A stretch of DNA of 26,244 nucleotides from JAPLKX01 sp035530195 (GTDB taxonomy: Bacteria; Hydrogenedentota; Hydrogenedentia; Hydrogenedentales; SLHB01). Location of the stretch: the NCBI GenBank assembly GCA_035530195.1, contig DATKVG010000176.1:1-26244 (forward strand), written 5' to 3'. Positions 6,521 through 14,842 of this stretch are shown piece after piece (within the stretch, counting starts at the first letter, position 1; the number at the start of each line of letters is the position of its first letter). A program made the position numbers and the translations under genes. Under the pieces are notes generated by a model that had not been told where the DNA came from, made no database searches, and saw nothing but the letters and a program-made list of their open reading frames with translations.

Positions 6521-9347
6521 TTCCGGTTCTCGCTGTGGACAATTGTTTTAGGCGTTCGAGCGCGGTCTGGTCTTTGCCGCCCATTGCGCGGTATGCCAGG
6601 TAGGCCACCCGCGCGTCGTCCATTTCTTTTTGGTCGTATAAGAGGTTTGCCAGTTGAAGATTGAAATCCAGATCCTCGGGAATGTACTTGATGGCCTCGG
6701 TCAACACCTTTATGGCTTTCTCCGGTTCGTCCCAGCCCAGGTAGGTTTTCGTGCGTGCCATCGTAATTTCTTTAAGGTAATAGCGCGCGCTTTGGTCGTT
6801 CGGGTCGATATCGAGCGCCGCCTTGAAATCCGCTTCCGGCTCAGAACCAAATCCGCCGCCGTAGTAAAGGGCCAGCCCCTCCAGCGTATTCTTCCTCGCC
6901 GCGTACCGGCGGTCCAGCGCCCGGACAAACTCTGCGGCTTCGCTCGGGGGCAGGCTGTCCGGCCGCAGGATCGTTGAGGGGCTCTCGAGCAGCGGGATCA
7001 GCACCGCGAGCGACTGGTCGACTGTCCGCTCGTACACAAGCTTCGGCGCGACAAACTCCGCCCAAGGCCGGTCGTCGGTCATGACGAGCGCGCCTTTGGC
7101 GAATTCTTCGATGTTTTTCTTACCCATGAAGAATGAGGCGAACACCTCGGCGAGATCGATAAAGCCCACTTGCTCGAGCGCGGCCGAGATGCGGGGATCC
7201 GCCAGGCGCTCGTTGGCGCGGGCGAAATCGATCTGCAGCGGCTGGTTTGAACCCACCATGAACAGGTCGGCGTTGACGAACCAGGTGCAGTACTCCGGAA
7301 ACACATCGATGAAGGTCGCCATCAGCGACCGGACGACCTCGGTGTTGAGGCTGTGTAGCGGGATCCACTGGGAGACCAGCCCCCCAGGTTTGAGATGTTC
7401 GAGGCAGAGTTCGTAATACTCGCGCGTGTAGAACGTGGACACGCCGGCCAGCGCCAGCGGCATCGGTTCAAACGTGATGACATCGTAGTGGTTGGCCGTG
7501 GTAAGCAGGAAATTGCGGCCGTCATCCACGATTTTATTGACGCGCGGGTTGGCAATCACGTTGAAATTATCCGAGGCGAACAGCAGGGCTGCGCCATACA
7601 CGTCCCGCGCGATCTCGACCGCGTCGATCCGGTCGAATGGGTACAGGCCGAGCGTGCCCGCCGTAATCCCCGAGCCAAAACACATGAACAGCACTTCGCG
7701 GGGGTCGCGATCAAACAACAGCGGCAACACGCCCTGGAACCGGTTCATCTTAACGCCTTTTTCAATAGCGGCGGTAGCCTGCACGGCGTTGATCCACAAG
7801 ATCCGGTCGCGCCCCGGGGCTTCTTTTGGCTCGGACACGGCGATGGTGCCTTCAACGCCCTCGCGGTAGTAAACCACCCGGTGATCCTTGGGGATGTAGG
7901 CGTCGTTGAGCGCGAAACTGACGTCGGCCGGCGCGCGCCACATGGCCACGGCCATAAGCGCCGCGGTCGTAACGCCTATGGCCAGTTTATCCCACCGGCC
8001 GCGCGTTGGGCAGACGCCGACAAGCACCAGCCCCGCCGCAATCAGGATGAACGCCAGCGTGATCATGCCTGCGTGCACGCCCATCAGCGGGATTATCAGG
8101 TAGCCGCCCGCAATCGCGCCTACGACCCCGCCGAACGTGTTCGCCGAATACAGCAGCCCCACGTCGCGGCCCAGCCGCGCCTGCCGGCCCGTCAGCGTCT
8201 TCACGACCACCGGGAACGTCATGCCCGAAAGGAACGTGGGCACGAAAATGGCCATGAACGACAGCAGGAACGTGGCCCGCGTCATTCCGGCCCAGTCGTA
8301 GCCGCTGTTCAATCGCATCTCTTCGAGACGGCGCGGCAACTCGGCGAACACGGGCAACATCAGGATGCACGAGAGGCCAAATAGGATTTCAATCAGGCCA
8401 AGGACGCTGACCGGGTGGCGCCGTTTGACGGCGACGGCGGCGCTGAATGCGCTGCCCAGCGCGATCCCGCACAGCAGCGTCGTCAGCATGGTGGTGAACG
8501 CGTAGGTGGTCCCGAGGAAGATGATGGCCAGCAGCCGCGTCCACAACACCTCGAGCGCCAGCGCGCAAAAACCGGAGAGGGCGAACACGCCTATCACCGC
8601 AAACGCTGCAAAATCCGGCACGTCCCCGGCGGGCTGGCCCGGTTCGACCGCGGGCGATTCTTCGGCAGCGGTCACGGCCGGTTTACGCGGCGACATCAGC
8701 ATCGCCAGAAAGCCGATGGCCGTGTTGGCCGCCGCGCCGGCCAGCGTGGTGCGCGTGTAGCCGAGCGCAGGCAGGATGAAGAACCCAGTGAACGCGCAGC
8801 CCGCCACCGCGCCGAATGTGTTGACGCTGTATAGAATTCCGATAAGACGGCCGCGGCGGTTCTTGCCTCCGTCCGCGCCGCTGGTGACAAACTTCGCCAG
8901 CAACGGCAGTGTCGCACCCATGAGGATCACGGGCACGAGCAGAAACGCACCCGACAGAAGCCCGCGAAGCGCTATTCCCGCGCCCCTCGATGCCGCGACG
9001 CCGCGTAAAACCCCCACCACCGCCGCTTCGGCGCCGTCGATGGCAAAGATAAAAAGCAACGCCCAAACGCCGATCAGCACTTCAAACAAGCCATAGAAAA
9101 ACAGCGGGCCGCGGCCCCTTGGTCTGTCGGCCAGCCGGCCGCCCAGAAGGCTGCCGACGCCAAGGCCGATAAAGAAAATGGAAAGGACGGTGCTGACGGC
9201 AAACGAGGTCGTGCCGAACAGCAATACGAGCTTGCGCGTCCACACCACCTGGTAAAGAAGTCCTGATGCACCCGACACAAAGAAAAACGCCAGAATGGCT
9301 GTCAAGACTGCAAACCGGTTTCCCGCCGCGCTCTTACTACGTTCCAC
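6501..9347 (-). CDS. fused MFS-like membrane / spermidine-synthase-like protein with TPR tail
   Basis: A 948-residue membrane protein in three parts. Residues about 10-460 are a polytopic region of a dozen or more helices, with GLGVGSLLGGRLADR typical of the MFS-like domain fused to spermidine synthases. Residues about 480-770 form a SpeE-like Rossmann domain: FGSGITAG near 556 is the SAM-type glycine loop, DAVEIARDV the acidic ribose-binding strand and DDGRNFLL the following motif. Residues about 800-935 are TPR-like helices. I chose the GTG start because GGAG lies 7 nt upstream; an ATG at 9419 would add 24 residues but has no ribosome site. Polyamine synthesis, or another aminopropyl- or methyl-transfer reaction at the membrane, is the usual guess, but fused members are poorly characterised. 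It is followed by the overlapping nitrilase gene. Confidence 0.82.
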   Translation of the reverse strand: MERSKSAAGNRFAVLTAILAFFFVSGASGLLYQVVWTRKLVLLFGTTSFAVSTVLSIFFIGLGVGSLLGGRLADRPRGRGPLFFYGLFEVLIGVWALLFIFAIDGAEAAVVGVLRGVAASRGAGIALRGLLSGAFLLVPVILMGATLPLLAKFVTSGADGGKNRRGRLIGILYSVNTFGAVAGCAFTGFFILPALGYTRTTLAGAAANTAIGFLAMLMSPRKPAVTAAEESPAVEPGQPAGDVPDFAAFAVIGVFALSGFCALALEVLWTRLLAIIFLGTTYAFTTMLTTLLCGIALGSAFSAAVAVKRRHPVSVLGLIEILFGLSCILMLPVFAELPRRLEEMRLNSGYDWAGMTRATFLLSFMAIFVPTFLSGMTFPVVVKTLTGRQARLGRDVGLLYSANTFGGVVGAIAGGYLIIPLMGVHAGMITLAFILIAAGLVLVGVCPTRGRWDKLAIGVTTAALMAVAMWRAPADVSFALNDAYIPKDHRVVYYREGVEGTIAVSEPKEAPGRDRILWINAVQATAAIEKGVKMNRFQGVLPLLFDRDPREVLFMCFGSGITAGTLGLYPFDRIDAVEIARDVYGAALLFASDNFNVIANPRVNKIVDDGRNFLLTTANHYDVITFEPMPLALAGVSTFYTREYYELCLEHLKPGGLVSQWIPLHSLNTEVVRSLMATFIDVFPEYCTWFVNADLFMVGSNQPLQIDFARANERLADPRISAALEQVGFIDLAEVFASFFMGKKNIEEFAKGALVMTDDRPWAEFVAPKLVYERTVDQSLAVLIPLLESPSTILRPDSLPPSEAAEFVRALDRRYAARKNTLEGLALYYGGGFGSEPEADFKAALDIDPNDQSARYYLKEITMARTKTYLGWDEPEKAIKVLTEAIKYIPEDLDFNLQLANLLYDQKEMDDARVAYLAYRAMGGKDQTALERLKQLSTARTGNAPSQN

Positions 9348-9440
9348 GCATGAACTCCAAATTATTGATGGATATATTTGTTCATGGTACAGAAAAATGC
9401 CGTAGAAAAGCCATTTCACCTATGATTTATGCTGCGTTTC

Positions 9441-9480
9441 GGATCGGTCGGATCCGACGGATTGGGGCCATAAAGCGGGG
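9441..9480. repeat. intergenic repeat, copy 2 (TCGGTCGGA units plus CATAAAG)
   Basis: The same order of parts as 2994-3030: GATCGGTCGGATC, a second degenerate unit, then GGGGCCATAAAGCGGGG. It lies between the methyltransferase stop and the membrane spermidine-synthase-like gene. Differences from copy 1 are mostly point changes, so the two look related by descent. Confidence 0.5.
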
Positions 9481-9492
9481 CGGCTTGCCATG

Positions 9493-10671
9493 CTAGCCTC
9501 GCTGCAGCCTGCAGACGGTTTCGACGTGCGGCGTGTTGGGGAACATGTCGAGCACGGCGGTTTCGGTCAGGCGCCACCCGCGTGCCGTCAGCGTCTTGAG
9601 GTCGCGCGCGAGTGTGGCCGGGTCGCACGACACGTAGACGATCTTTCTTGCGGGGCCGGCGGACATCGGCTCGATAATTTCTTTTGCGCCCTGGCGGGGC
9701 GGATCGAGCAGGATGGCCTCCCATGGTTTCTCGAGTTCCAGAAGGAAATCCGACTCGTCGGCAACGCGGTATGCGCTGGGGCGGATCTGGTTTGCCGCCG
9801 TGATAGCGTCCCGGTTGTGATCCAGGCCCAGCACGTCCACGCGCCCGTCGAGCGTGAGCGAGAAATTGCCCGAACCGCAGTAAAGATCAAGCAGCGTGGC
9901 GGGTGTGGCCAGCATCTGGCGGACCTTCTCAACGAGCATGCGGTTCAATAACAGGCTCGCCTGTGAAAACGCACCGTTTACAACCGGGACGCCGTCAAAG
10001 ACAAAACAGCCGGCCTCGCCCGGTCTTCCCGCCCACCCGACGACCGGGAAAAAGTCCTGGACCTTCTGCGCGGGCGGGCGCCGCGCCCACACCATCACGG
10101 CGTCGAGCGGGCGCGGATCTTCGGGATTCACGGTGACCTCGACGGGCCCGTCCGCGCGCAACTCCTGGAGCCGTTCAAGCGCCTGCGCCAAGGTCGGATG
10201 CAGGAGCGGGCACAGGTCGGTGGTTTTTATCTCGTTCGTGCCGAGCGCATAGAAACCCAGCCGGCCCGATTTGCCATGAAACTCGCCGCGGGTCCTGTAT
10301 CCGAGCCGGAGCGATTCTTCTTCCAACCACTCCGGCTCGGTATCGATCCCGCCGATCCGGCTCAATGCGTCGCGCACGATGCGCAGTTTCCAGTGCGCTT
10401 GCGCCGGGTAGGCAAAATGAAGCCAACTACAGCCCCCGCACGCGCCGAAATGGTTGGTTTCAACGGGCATGCGGTCGGGCGAGGGTTCAACCACCTCGAG
10501 GATCTCGCCCCACAGCACGCCTTTGGTTTGTCGCGCCACGCGGATGCGCAGCGTATCGCCGGGCAGCGCATACGCCACGAAGCACACCTGCCCGTTAATG
10601 CGGCTCACGCCGTAGCCGCCGTGCGCCACGGCCGTAATCTTCACGACATGTTCATTCGGCTGGCGGCTCAT
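9493..10671 (-). CDS. RNA uracil-5-methyltransferase of the TrmA/RlmD family (TRAM domain)
   Basis: A 392-residue SAM-dependent enzyme that makes 5-methyluridine in rRNA or tRNA. A TRAM domain occupies residues 1-62. The SAM motif LDLYCGSGNF is at 261-270, DPPRQGA at 323-329, the catalytic Cys349 in VSCDP, and the general base Glu384 in HVET. Cluster ligands Cys78 and Cys81 (CGGC) and Cys154 (DLCPLL) are present. The first cysteine of the usual four (normally CPHFG before CGGC) is replaced by Thr72, so the [4Fe-4S] site may be incomplete. The ATG overlaps the stop of the phosphoesterase gene (TAATG), with AGGAG inside the upstream gene, so translation is probably coupled. Whether the target is 23S rRNA (RlmC/RlmD type) cannot be told from sequence alone. 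Confidence 0.9.
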   Translation of the reverse strand: MSRQPNEHVVKITAVAHGGYGVSRINGQVCFVAYALPGDTLRIRVARQTKGVLWGEILEVVEPSPDRMPVETNHFGACGGCSWLHFAYPAQAHWKLRIVRDALSRIGGIDTEPEWLEEESLRLGYRTRGEFHGKSGRLGFYALGTNEIKTTDLCPLLHPTLAQALERLQELRADGPVEVTVNPEDPRPLDAVMVWARRPPAQKVQDFFPVVGWAGRPGEAGCFVFDGVPVVNGAFSQASLLLNRMLVEKVRQMLATPATLLDLYCGSGNFSLTLDGRVDVLGLDHNRDAITAANQIRPSAYRVADESDFLLELEKPWEAILLDPPRQGAKEIIEPMSAGPARKIVYVSCDPATLARDLKTLTARGWRLTETAVLDMFPNTPHVETVCRLQRG

Positions 10672-11303
10672 TAGTAAGGCAACTCCTGGATGCGGGTTTC
10701 CCACGGGTCGGTTTCGGTATCGACAATCACATACGTGGCCATCCGCGCGCCGGCGGGCGCAACGCCGACCGCCCCCGGGTTAACAAACAGCGTGCCGTCG
10801 ACAGTCCGGCTGAAAGGCTGGTGCGTGGCGCCGCTGATCACGATTTGCGCGTTAGTCAGTTCGCGCACGCGGCGGAATTTCCCCGGCGGGTCTTCCTCAT
10901 CGAGCGTTTCAGACTGGCTGGTGGGCGTACCGTGGCACACGCAGAGGTCGATGCCCTCGACGTGCAGCATGCGGTGGCGTGGCAGGCTCCGCAGGAACTC
11001 GAGGTTATGACTGTGGAGGGTGGCGTGGGTTTGGCGCAGCGCCTCGAACCCATCCTCGCTCAACTTCCGCCGCAATGTTTCCTGTTTGCGCAGGAAATGC
11101 ACCACCCGCCGGTCGAGATCTCCCTGGACAGTCGGGATGTTTCGGCTGCGCACTAGATCGACGACTTCATTCGCCCATGGGTGCCCCACGACCAAATCGC
11201 CCGTGTTGACGATCGTCTGTATTCCCGCGTCATCAATGGTCGCAAAAACCGCGTCCAAAGCCGGCAGGTTGCCATGAATGTCGCCGATTGCCGCCATGTA
11301 CAT
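10671..11303 (-). CDS. metallophosphoesterase (YfcE/MJ0936-like)
   Basis: A 210-residue calcineurin-like phosphodiesterase, probably cytoplasmic and dependent on Mn or a similar metal. Motifs in order: GDIHGN at 7-12, NTGDLV at 33-38, GDLD at 61-64 (the family usually has GNHD, so Asn is replaced by Asp and His by Asp), CHGTP at 123-127, GATH at 158-161 (for GHTH) and NPGAVG at 175-180. I chose the start with GGAG 9 nt upstream; the frame extends 15 codons further without support. It is the first gene of a two-gene unit with the RNA methyltransferase. The natural substrate is unknown; family members hydrolyse phosphodiesters and sometimes cyclic nucleotides. Confidence 0.85.
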   Translation of the reverse strand: MYMAAIGDIHGNLPALDAVFATIDDAGIQTIVNTGDLVVGHPWANEVVDLVRSRNIPTVQGDLDRRVVHFLRKQETLRRKLSEDGFEALRQTHATLHSHNLEFLRSLPRHRMLHVEGIDLCVCHGTPTSQSETLDEEDPPGKFRRVRELTNAQIVISGATHQPFSRTVDGTLFVNPGAVGVAPAGARMATYVIVDTETDPWETRIQELPY

Positions 11304-11387
11304 GAAAGAAAACTCCGCGAAGAAGACGAGTGACAAGCGTATGGCCAAAAAGGGTGGCCGATCAAGAAAAATACAAAAACTTATACC

Positions 11388-14102
11388 TTAAAATGCCAGA
11401 CACCTCAGGCTCCGGTCTGTAGACGAATACACGCATTCGAGCGTCCCGTCGCCGTTCAGATCTGCAAGGACCGGCGAGCCCGTGACCGAAGGGCCGCTTG
11501 AACTCCGCCACAGTTGACGCCCCAGTGCGTCAAGGCATACGAGCGCGACTTCGCCCGCGTCAAATTCGACTGGCGCGACAATCAGCGAGTCGGAGGCCGC
11601 AGGCGGCGCGGTTGCCGTGGGCGGCCCCGCAATTTTCCCCCGGTACAACCAGGCAAGCTCCAGCGCCGGCGTGTATGCGTGCAGCCCCTGGTCGCCGGCA
11701 ATCAGGATGCCCGGCCCGCCGGGCTCGATGGCGTGCAGGCCGGCCAGCCCCGTCTCGGTTCGCCCGACCACTTCTCCGGTTGCCATATCCCACGCCGTGA
11801 TGGCGCCGTTTTCCGTTGCGGTGACAATGGTGCGCGCATCGAGAACGAGTGGCGGGCAGACGCAGTTGCTTTCCAGAATGGCGCTCCACCCGACGCGGCC
11901 GGTTGGCCCGAGCATGGCCAGCAGGCCGATGGGCTGGGTCTGGAGTGCGAGAAGGTTCTTACCGCCGTCGGGGGCAACGGGTCCGAGCCACTGCATCTGC
12001 GGCAAGGGCTTGTAGCTCCATAGTTCATCTCCGCCGGCATCGAGGGCAACGATGCGACCGTCCGAAAAAGGCAGCAACAACTCCTGGCCAGCAAACTCAT
12101 CTACGTCGGCGAAAACCGGTGAAAGAACCGATGGCTCGACCGGCCGCTCCCAAGACATCTCGCCAGCAGCGTTAAGCAGGCGCAGACGGCCAAGGCTGTC
12201 GACGACGGCAATGGCTGGCTCGCCCGAGGCGAGCACGCCTGCGACGGGTTTTGCCGTGAACGCGCCGGAGAACCGCCGTTTCCATACCAGCCCGCCGCGC
12301 GCGTTCAGGCACACGACTTCGCCCGCGTCCGTGCAGACAATGACTTCAGCCGGCGGTGTCCCATCGATGTCGGCGACGACAAGGTTGCCGGCGGCATCCA
12401 TGTCGAGCGCATATTCCCAGGCAGTGTCCGGGCAGGTTTGCACCTCGAGCGACCGCGTTATGATGCCGCTGCCGACCGCCAGGCTGACGGTGGCAATCAC
12501 GGGCTGGCCAAAGACAAACGTTCCCCGGAGATTCACAGTCGCCTCGACTACTTCTCCGGTCGCCAGTTGGAACGGTAAGCTGGCCGGGTTGACGCTGAAC
12601 TCTGCGGGCGCCAGAAAGTCAATAGAGCCCCTGACCCCTACGGCGCTGGCGTTGTAAAACCGGCAGGCAATTCCTGCGGAGAGATTCATCGGCGTAGGCG
12701 GTTGTGCCACCTCCACGCGCAAGCCCGCATCGAGGAGCCACGGCCGTGCCGGCAAACCTTCCACCAGCAACGGCGCGCCAGATGCCGGCAAGGCGACACT
12801 GCCGGATTCGGCTTCAAGGTCGACCCGCTCGCCCGTCGTGAGATCTTGCAGGGCCAAGGGGATTTTCCCCGCCGGCAGCGTCATCTCACCCACCGTGCCG
12901 GCCCAGAGAACAAGTGCGGCGCCCGCGTCCGTGGCATAGATCTCGCCGGGAACGTCAAGGCCCTCGATCGGGCCGACGCGGCGCCAGTCATCGTAGGGCA
13001 TGCGCAGCGTGTAGGCGTCAAGGTTGTCGACAACGGGCCTTGTTTGGTCCGGCACGGCGGCGCCGTTCTGCAGCAACTGCGCGTAAGTATCGACTTCCTG
13101 CTGAGAGAGCCGCCACCAGGAGGAGCCGTCGGATTGAATCCATATGTACTTATCTGACAACGCTTTTGCCGCGGCGACAAGGCTCCGGAAGGTCGCGGGA
13201 TCGACAGCCACAACGGGCCTTTGCGCAGACGAATCAAAGGCCAGCGGCGCCAAACCCAGGGCCAGAGCCCCGCGCCGCTGCCACAGGGCACGCTGTTTCG
13301 GTTCGAGCCGGTGGTCGAGTATGGCGCGAGTTTCCCGGGCAACACGCTGGAAGTCGTTGGCGGAGCGGGCAGAAAACGTTTCCCGGGTGAGGAGGTGAAT
13401 CCGAGAGGCATCGTCCATGGCGGAGCCTTCAACAAAGCCCCCAAACAGCGGTAGCCACAACGGGCCGGATACCGCCCAACCGTCGGTGATGAACAGGATC
13501 TCGGCGCCGGGCAGTTCGAGCAACACGGCACGTGCCAACGACCGGCCCAGCCGCCGCGCACGGCTCTCCAGATCGCCCGGGGTGTAGTCCTCGTACGCGT
13601 AGCCGTCCCAGCGGTAGTCGTAAAACCTGCTCGAGGATGCGCTGTCGAAGGCGACTCCGTTGAGGCCAATGGCGGCGCACAGGCGGGCCGTGAGCCGCAT
13701 GGCATCAACGGCAGACGTTGCGGCGGCCGGCGACGAGAAGCCGGAATCGGCAGGGTCGAATTTCGCGTAAAGGAAGTTATTGGCGAGGCCGGACTGGGCG
13801 AGCCGCTCGTGCGCCAGGCGCACCTCGCAAATCAGCGGCGTGCCGGGGCGTTGGGCCGCCGCTGTATTGGTATGGTCCCCTGCGGCCACCGCGTTTTCTG
13901 CGAGGCCCGTTAAAAGGAACCCGTCAAACCCTTTGTCCCGCCAATAGGCTGTGTTGTTGGCAGCCCAAGTAGCATTTACTGGTGACAAGATAAGCGCCGC
14001 CGGCGCTTTTTCGTCTGTTTGAAAACCCCACGCGGCCATGCAGAACCAAAACCACACGACCACACCTCTGCCCACTGTGATGTACCTACTCCGCTTGCAC
14101 AT
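11388..14102 (-). CDS. large secreted protein: hydrolase-like N-half, PQQ-type beta-propeller C-half
   Basis: A 904-residue exported protein. A signal peptide spans about residues 1-27 (basic start, VVVWFWFCMAAW core). Residues about 30-400 look like an alpha/beta barrel of the glycoside-hydrolase type: RDKGFDGFLL, IGLNGVAFDSASS and EILFITDGW read as successive barrel strands with acidic ends. Residues about 400-570 are beta-rich linker domains. Residues about 575-904 are a beta-propeller with repeats of the PQQ type (ALDAGGDELWSY, CLNARGGLVWKR, CLDALGRQLWRS), each ending in Trp, plus a final FG-GAP-like calcium loop DLNGDG at 881-886. No family could be named for the front half. It stands alone between the phosphoesterase and cold-shock genes, and the ribosome site (GGAA) is weak. 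Confidence 0.7.
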   Translation of the reverse strand: MCKRSRYITVGRGVVVWFWFCMAAWGFQTDEKAPAALILSPVNATWAANNTAYWRDKGFDGFLLTGLAENAVAAGDHTNTAAAQRPGTPLICEVRLAHERLAQSGLANNFLYAKFDPADSGFSSPAAATSAVDAMRLTARLCAAIGLNGVAFDSASSSRFYDYRWDGYAYEDYTPGDLESRARRLGRSLARAVLLELPGAEILFITDGWAVSGPLWLPLFGGFVEGSAMDDASRIHLLTRETFSARSANDFQRVARETRAILDHRLEPKQRALWQRRGALALGLAPLAFDSSAQRPVVAVDPATFRSLVAAAKALSDKYIWIQSDGSSWWRLSQQEVDTYAQLLQNGAAVPDQTRPVVDNLDAYTLRMPYDDWRRVGPIEGLDVPGEIYATDAGAALVLWAGTVGEMTLPAGKIPLALQDLTTGERVDLEAESGSVALPASGAPLLVEGLPARPWLLDAGLRVEVAQPPTPMNLSAGIACRFYNASAVGVRGSIDFLAPAEFSVNPASLPFQLATGEVVEATVNLRGTFVFGQPVIATVSLAVGSGIITRSLEVQTCPDTAWEYALDMDAAGNLVVADIDGTPPAEVIVCTDAGEVVCLNARGGLVWKRRFSGAFTAKPVAGVLASGEPAIAVVDSLGRLRLLNAAGEMSWERPVEPSVLSPVFADVDEFAGQELLLPFSDGRIVALDAGGDELWSYKPLPQMQWLGPVAPDGGKNLLALQTQPIGLLAMLGPTGRVGWSAILESNCVCPPLVLDARTIVTATENGAITAWDMATGEVVGRTETGLAGLHAIEPGGPGILIAGDQGLHAYTPALELAWLYRGKIAGPPTATAPPAASDSLIVAPVEFDAGEVALVCLDALGRQLWRSSSGPSVTGSPVLADLNGDGTLECVYSSTDRSLRCLAF

Positions 14103-14178
14103 GCTTCATTCCGCGGCGCGGCACATGCTTGGTTTCAGGTGGCTTCCCACCGTTGGACTACTGCCCTTACTGCGGGGA

Positions 14179-14403
14179 TCATTCCGCGCGGGTGACATTC
14201 ACCGCCTGGAGGCCTTTCGGGCTCTCCAGAAGGTCATAGGTGACGCTGTCCCCCTCTTTCAACGTGCGGAAACCGCTCATCTGGATCGCCGTGTGATGAA
14301 CGAATACGTCCGCGCTGTTATCCCGAGAGATGAACCCGTAGCCCTTTTGATCACTGAACCACTTGACCTTGCCCTGCAGCCTTGACTCCGTTACTTGACT
14401 CAC
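14179..14403 (-). CDS. cold-shock domain protein (Csp family)
   Basis: A 74-residue single cold-shock domain that binds single-stranded RNA/DNA and melts RNA structure. RNP1 is KGYGFI at 20-25 and RNP2 is VFVHHTAI at 33-40; the KVKWF start is typical. I chose a GTG start because AAGGAGG lies 8 nt upstream and the resulting length matches the family; an ATG 13 codons upstream would place that ribosome site inside the gene. A strong promoter about 110 nt upstream gives a leader of roughly 100 nt, in line with the long leaders of cold-shock mRNAs. It may be constitutive or cold-inducible. Confidence 0.92.
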   Translation of the reverse strand: MSQVTESRLQGKVKWFSDQKGYGFISRDNSADVFVHHTAIQMSGFRTLKEGDSVTYDLLESPKGLQAVNVTRAE

Positions 14404-14509
14404 TTCTACTCCCTCCTTAGTGGGACTTGGTCCTTCCCGCATGTTCAGATGCCCAAGCCGCTTCCCACGGCACCCTCAATCCCACTTTTCCATACATTTT
14501 ACACCTTAT

Positions 14510-14538
14510 AGGATATACGGTAACCCCTGTTCTGTCAA
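14510..14538 (-). promoter_or_regulatory. sigma70-type promoter of the cold-shock gene
   Basis: On the minus strand, TTGACA (14538-14533), a 17-bp spacer, then TATCCT (14515-14510). The -35 is perfect and the -10 matches 4 of 6. Transcription would start near 14503. The surroundings are AT-rich compared with the genes. Confidence 0.65.
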
Positions 14539-14842
14539 GATCGTTACATCATTTTTCCTGTTTTGAGTAGGACTATGACGTTTCGATCTTTTTCAAGGTT
14601 CGGGTCAACACCATAGGGTTCCGTAGCGGTGCGTTTGCAGAGTTCCTGTACGCAACCGCTCCTTGCAACATAATTCCGCATTATTAGCAGTCCATCCAGC
14701 CAAGGTTTTTTGTGTGGTTAAAGCAAGGTTTTTCAGCATGTTACGCGTTGCCGGGCGACGCGGTGCAGGTTCTTGAAAGAGACATAAGCATAAGACTTTA
14801 ACCGAATTCACACACGGGGTGAACGGGGGACCCATGGCGGCG
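14539..14842. other. 304-base non-coding stretch
   Basis: No credible gene. It holds an imperfect hairpin (14626-14634 with 14650-14659, one bulged A) and a direct 10-base repeat CAAGGTTTTT at 14701 and 14724. A minus-strand frame of 123 codons here runs into the end of the next gene and has no ribosome site. It may be the 3' region of the coiled-coil gene's transcript. Confidence 0.4.

Noticed and set aside
11342..11358. Small GGCCA/TGGCC hairpin after the large propeller gene
   Set aside because: It has only 5 bp, no U-tract after it on the minus strand, and lies within the leader of the phosphoesterase gene.
14138..14151. GGTGG/CCACC hairpin between the cold-shock gene and the large secreted gene
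   Set aside because: A 5-bp stem without a following U-tract is too weak to call a terminator.
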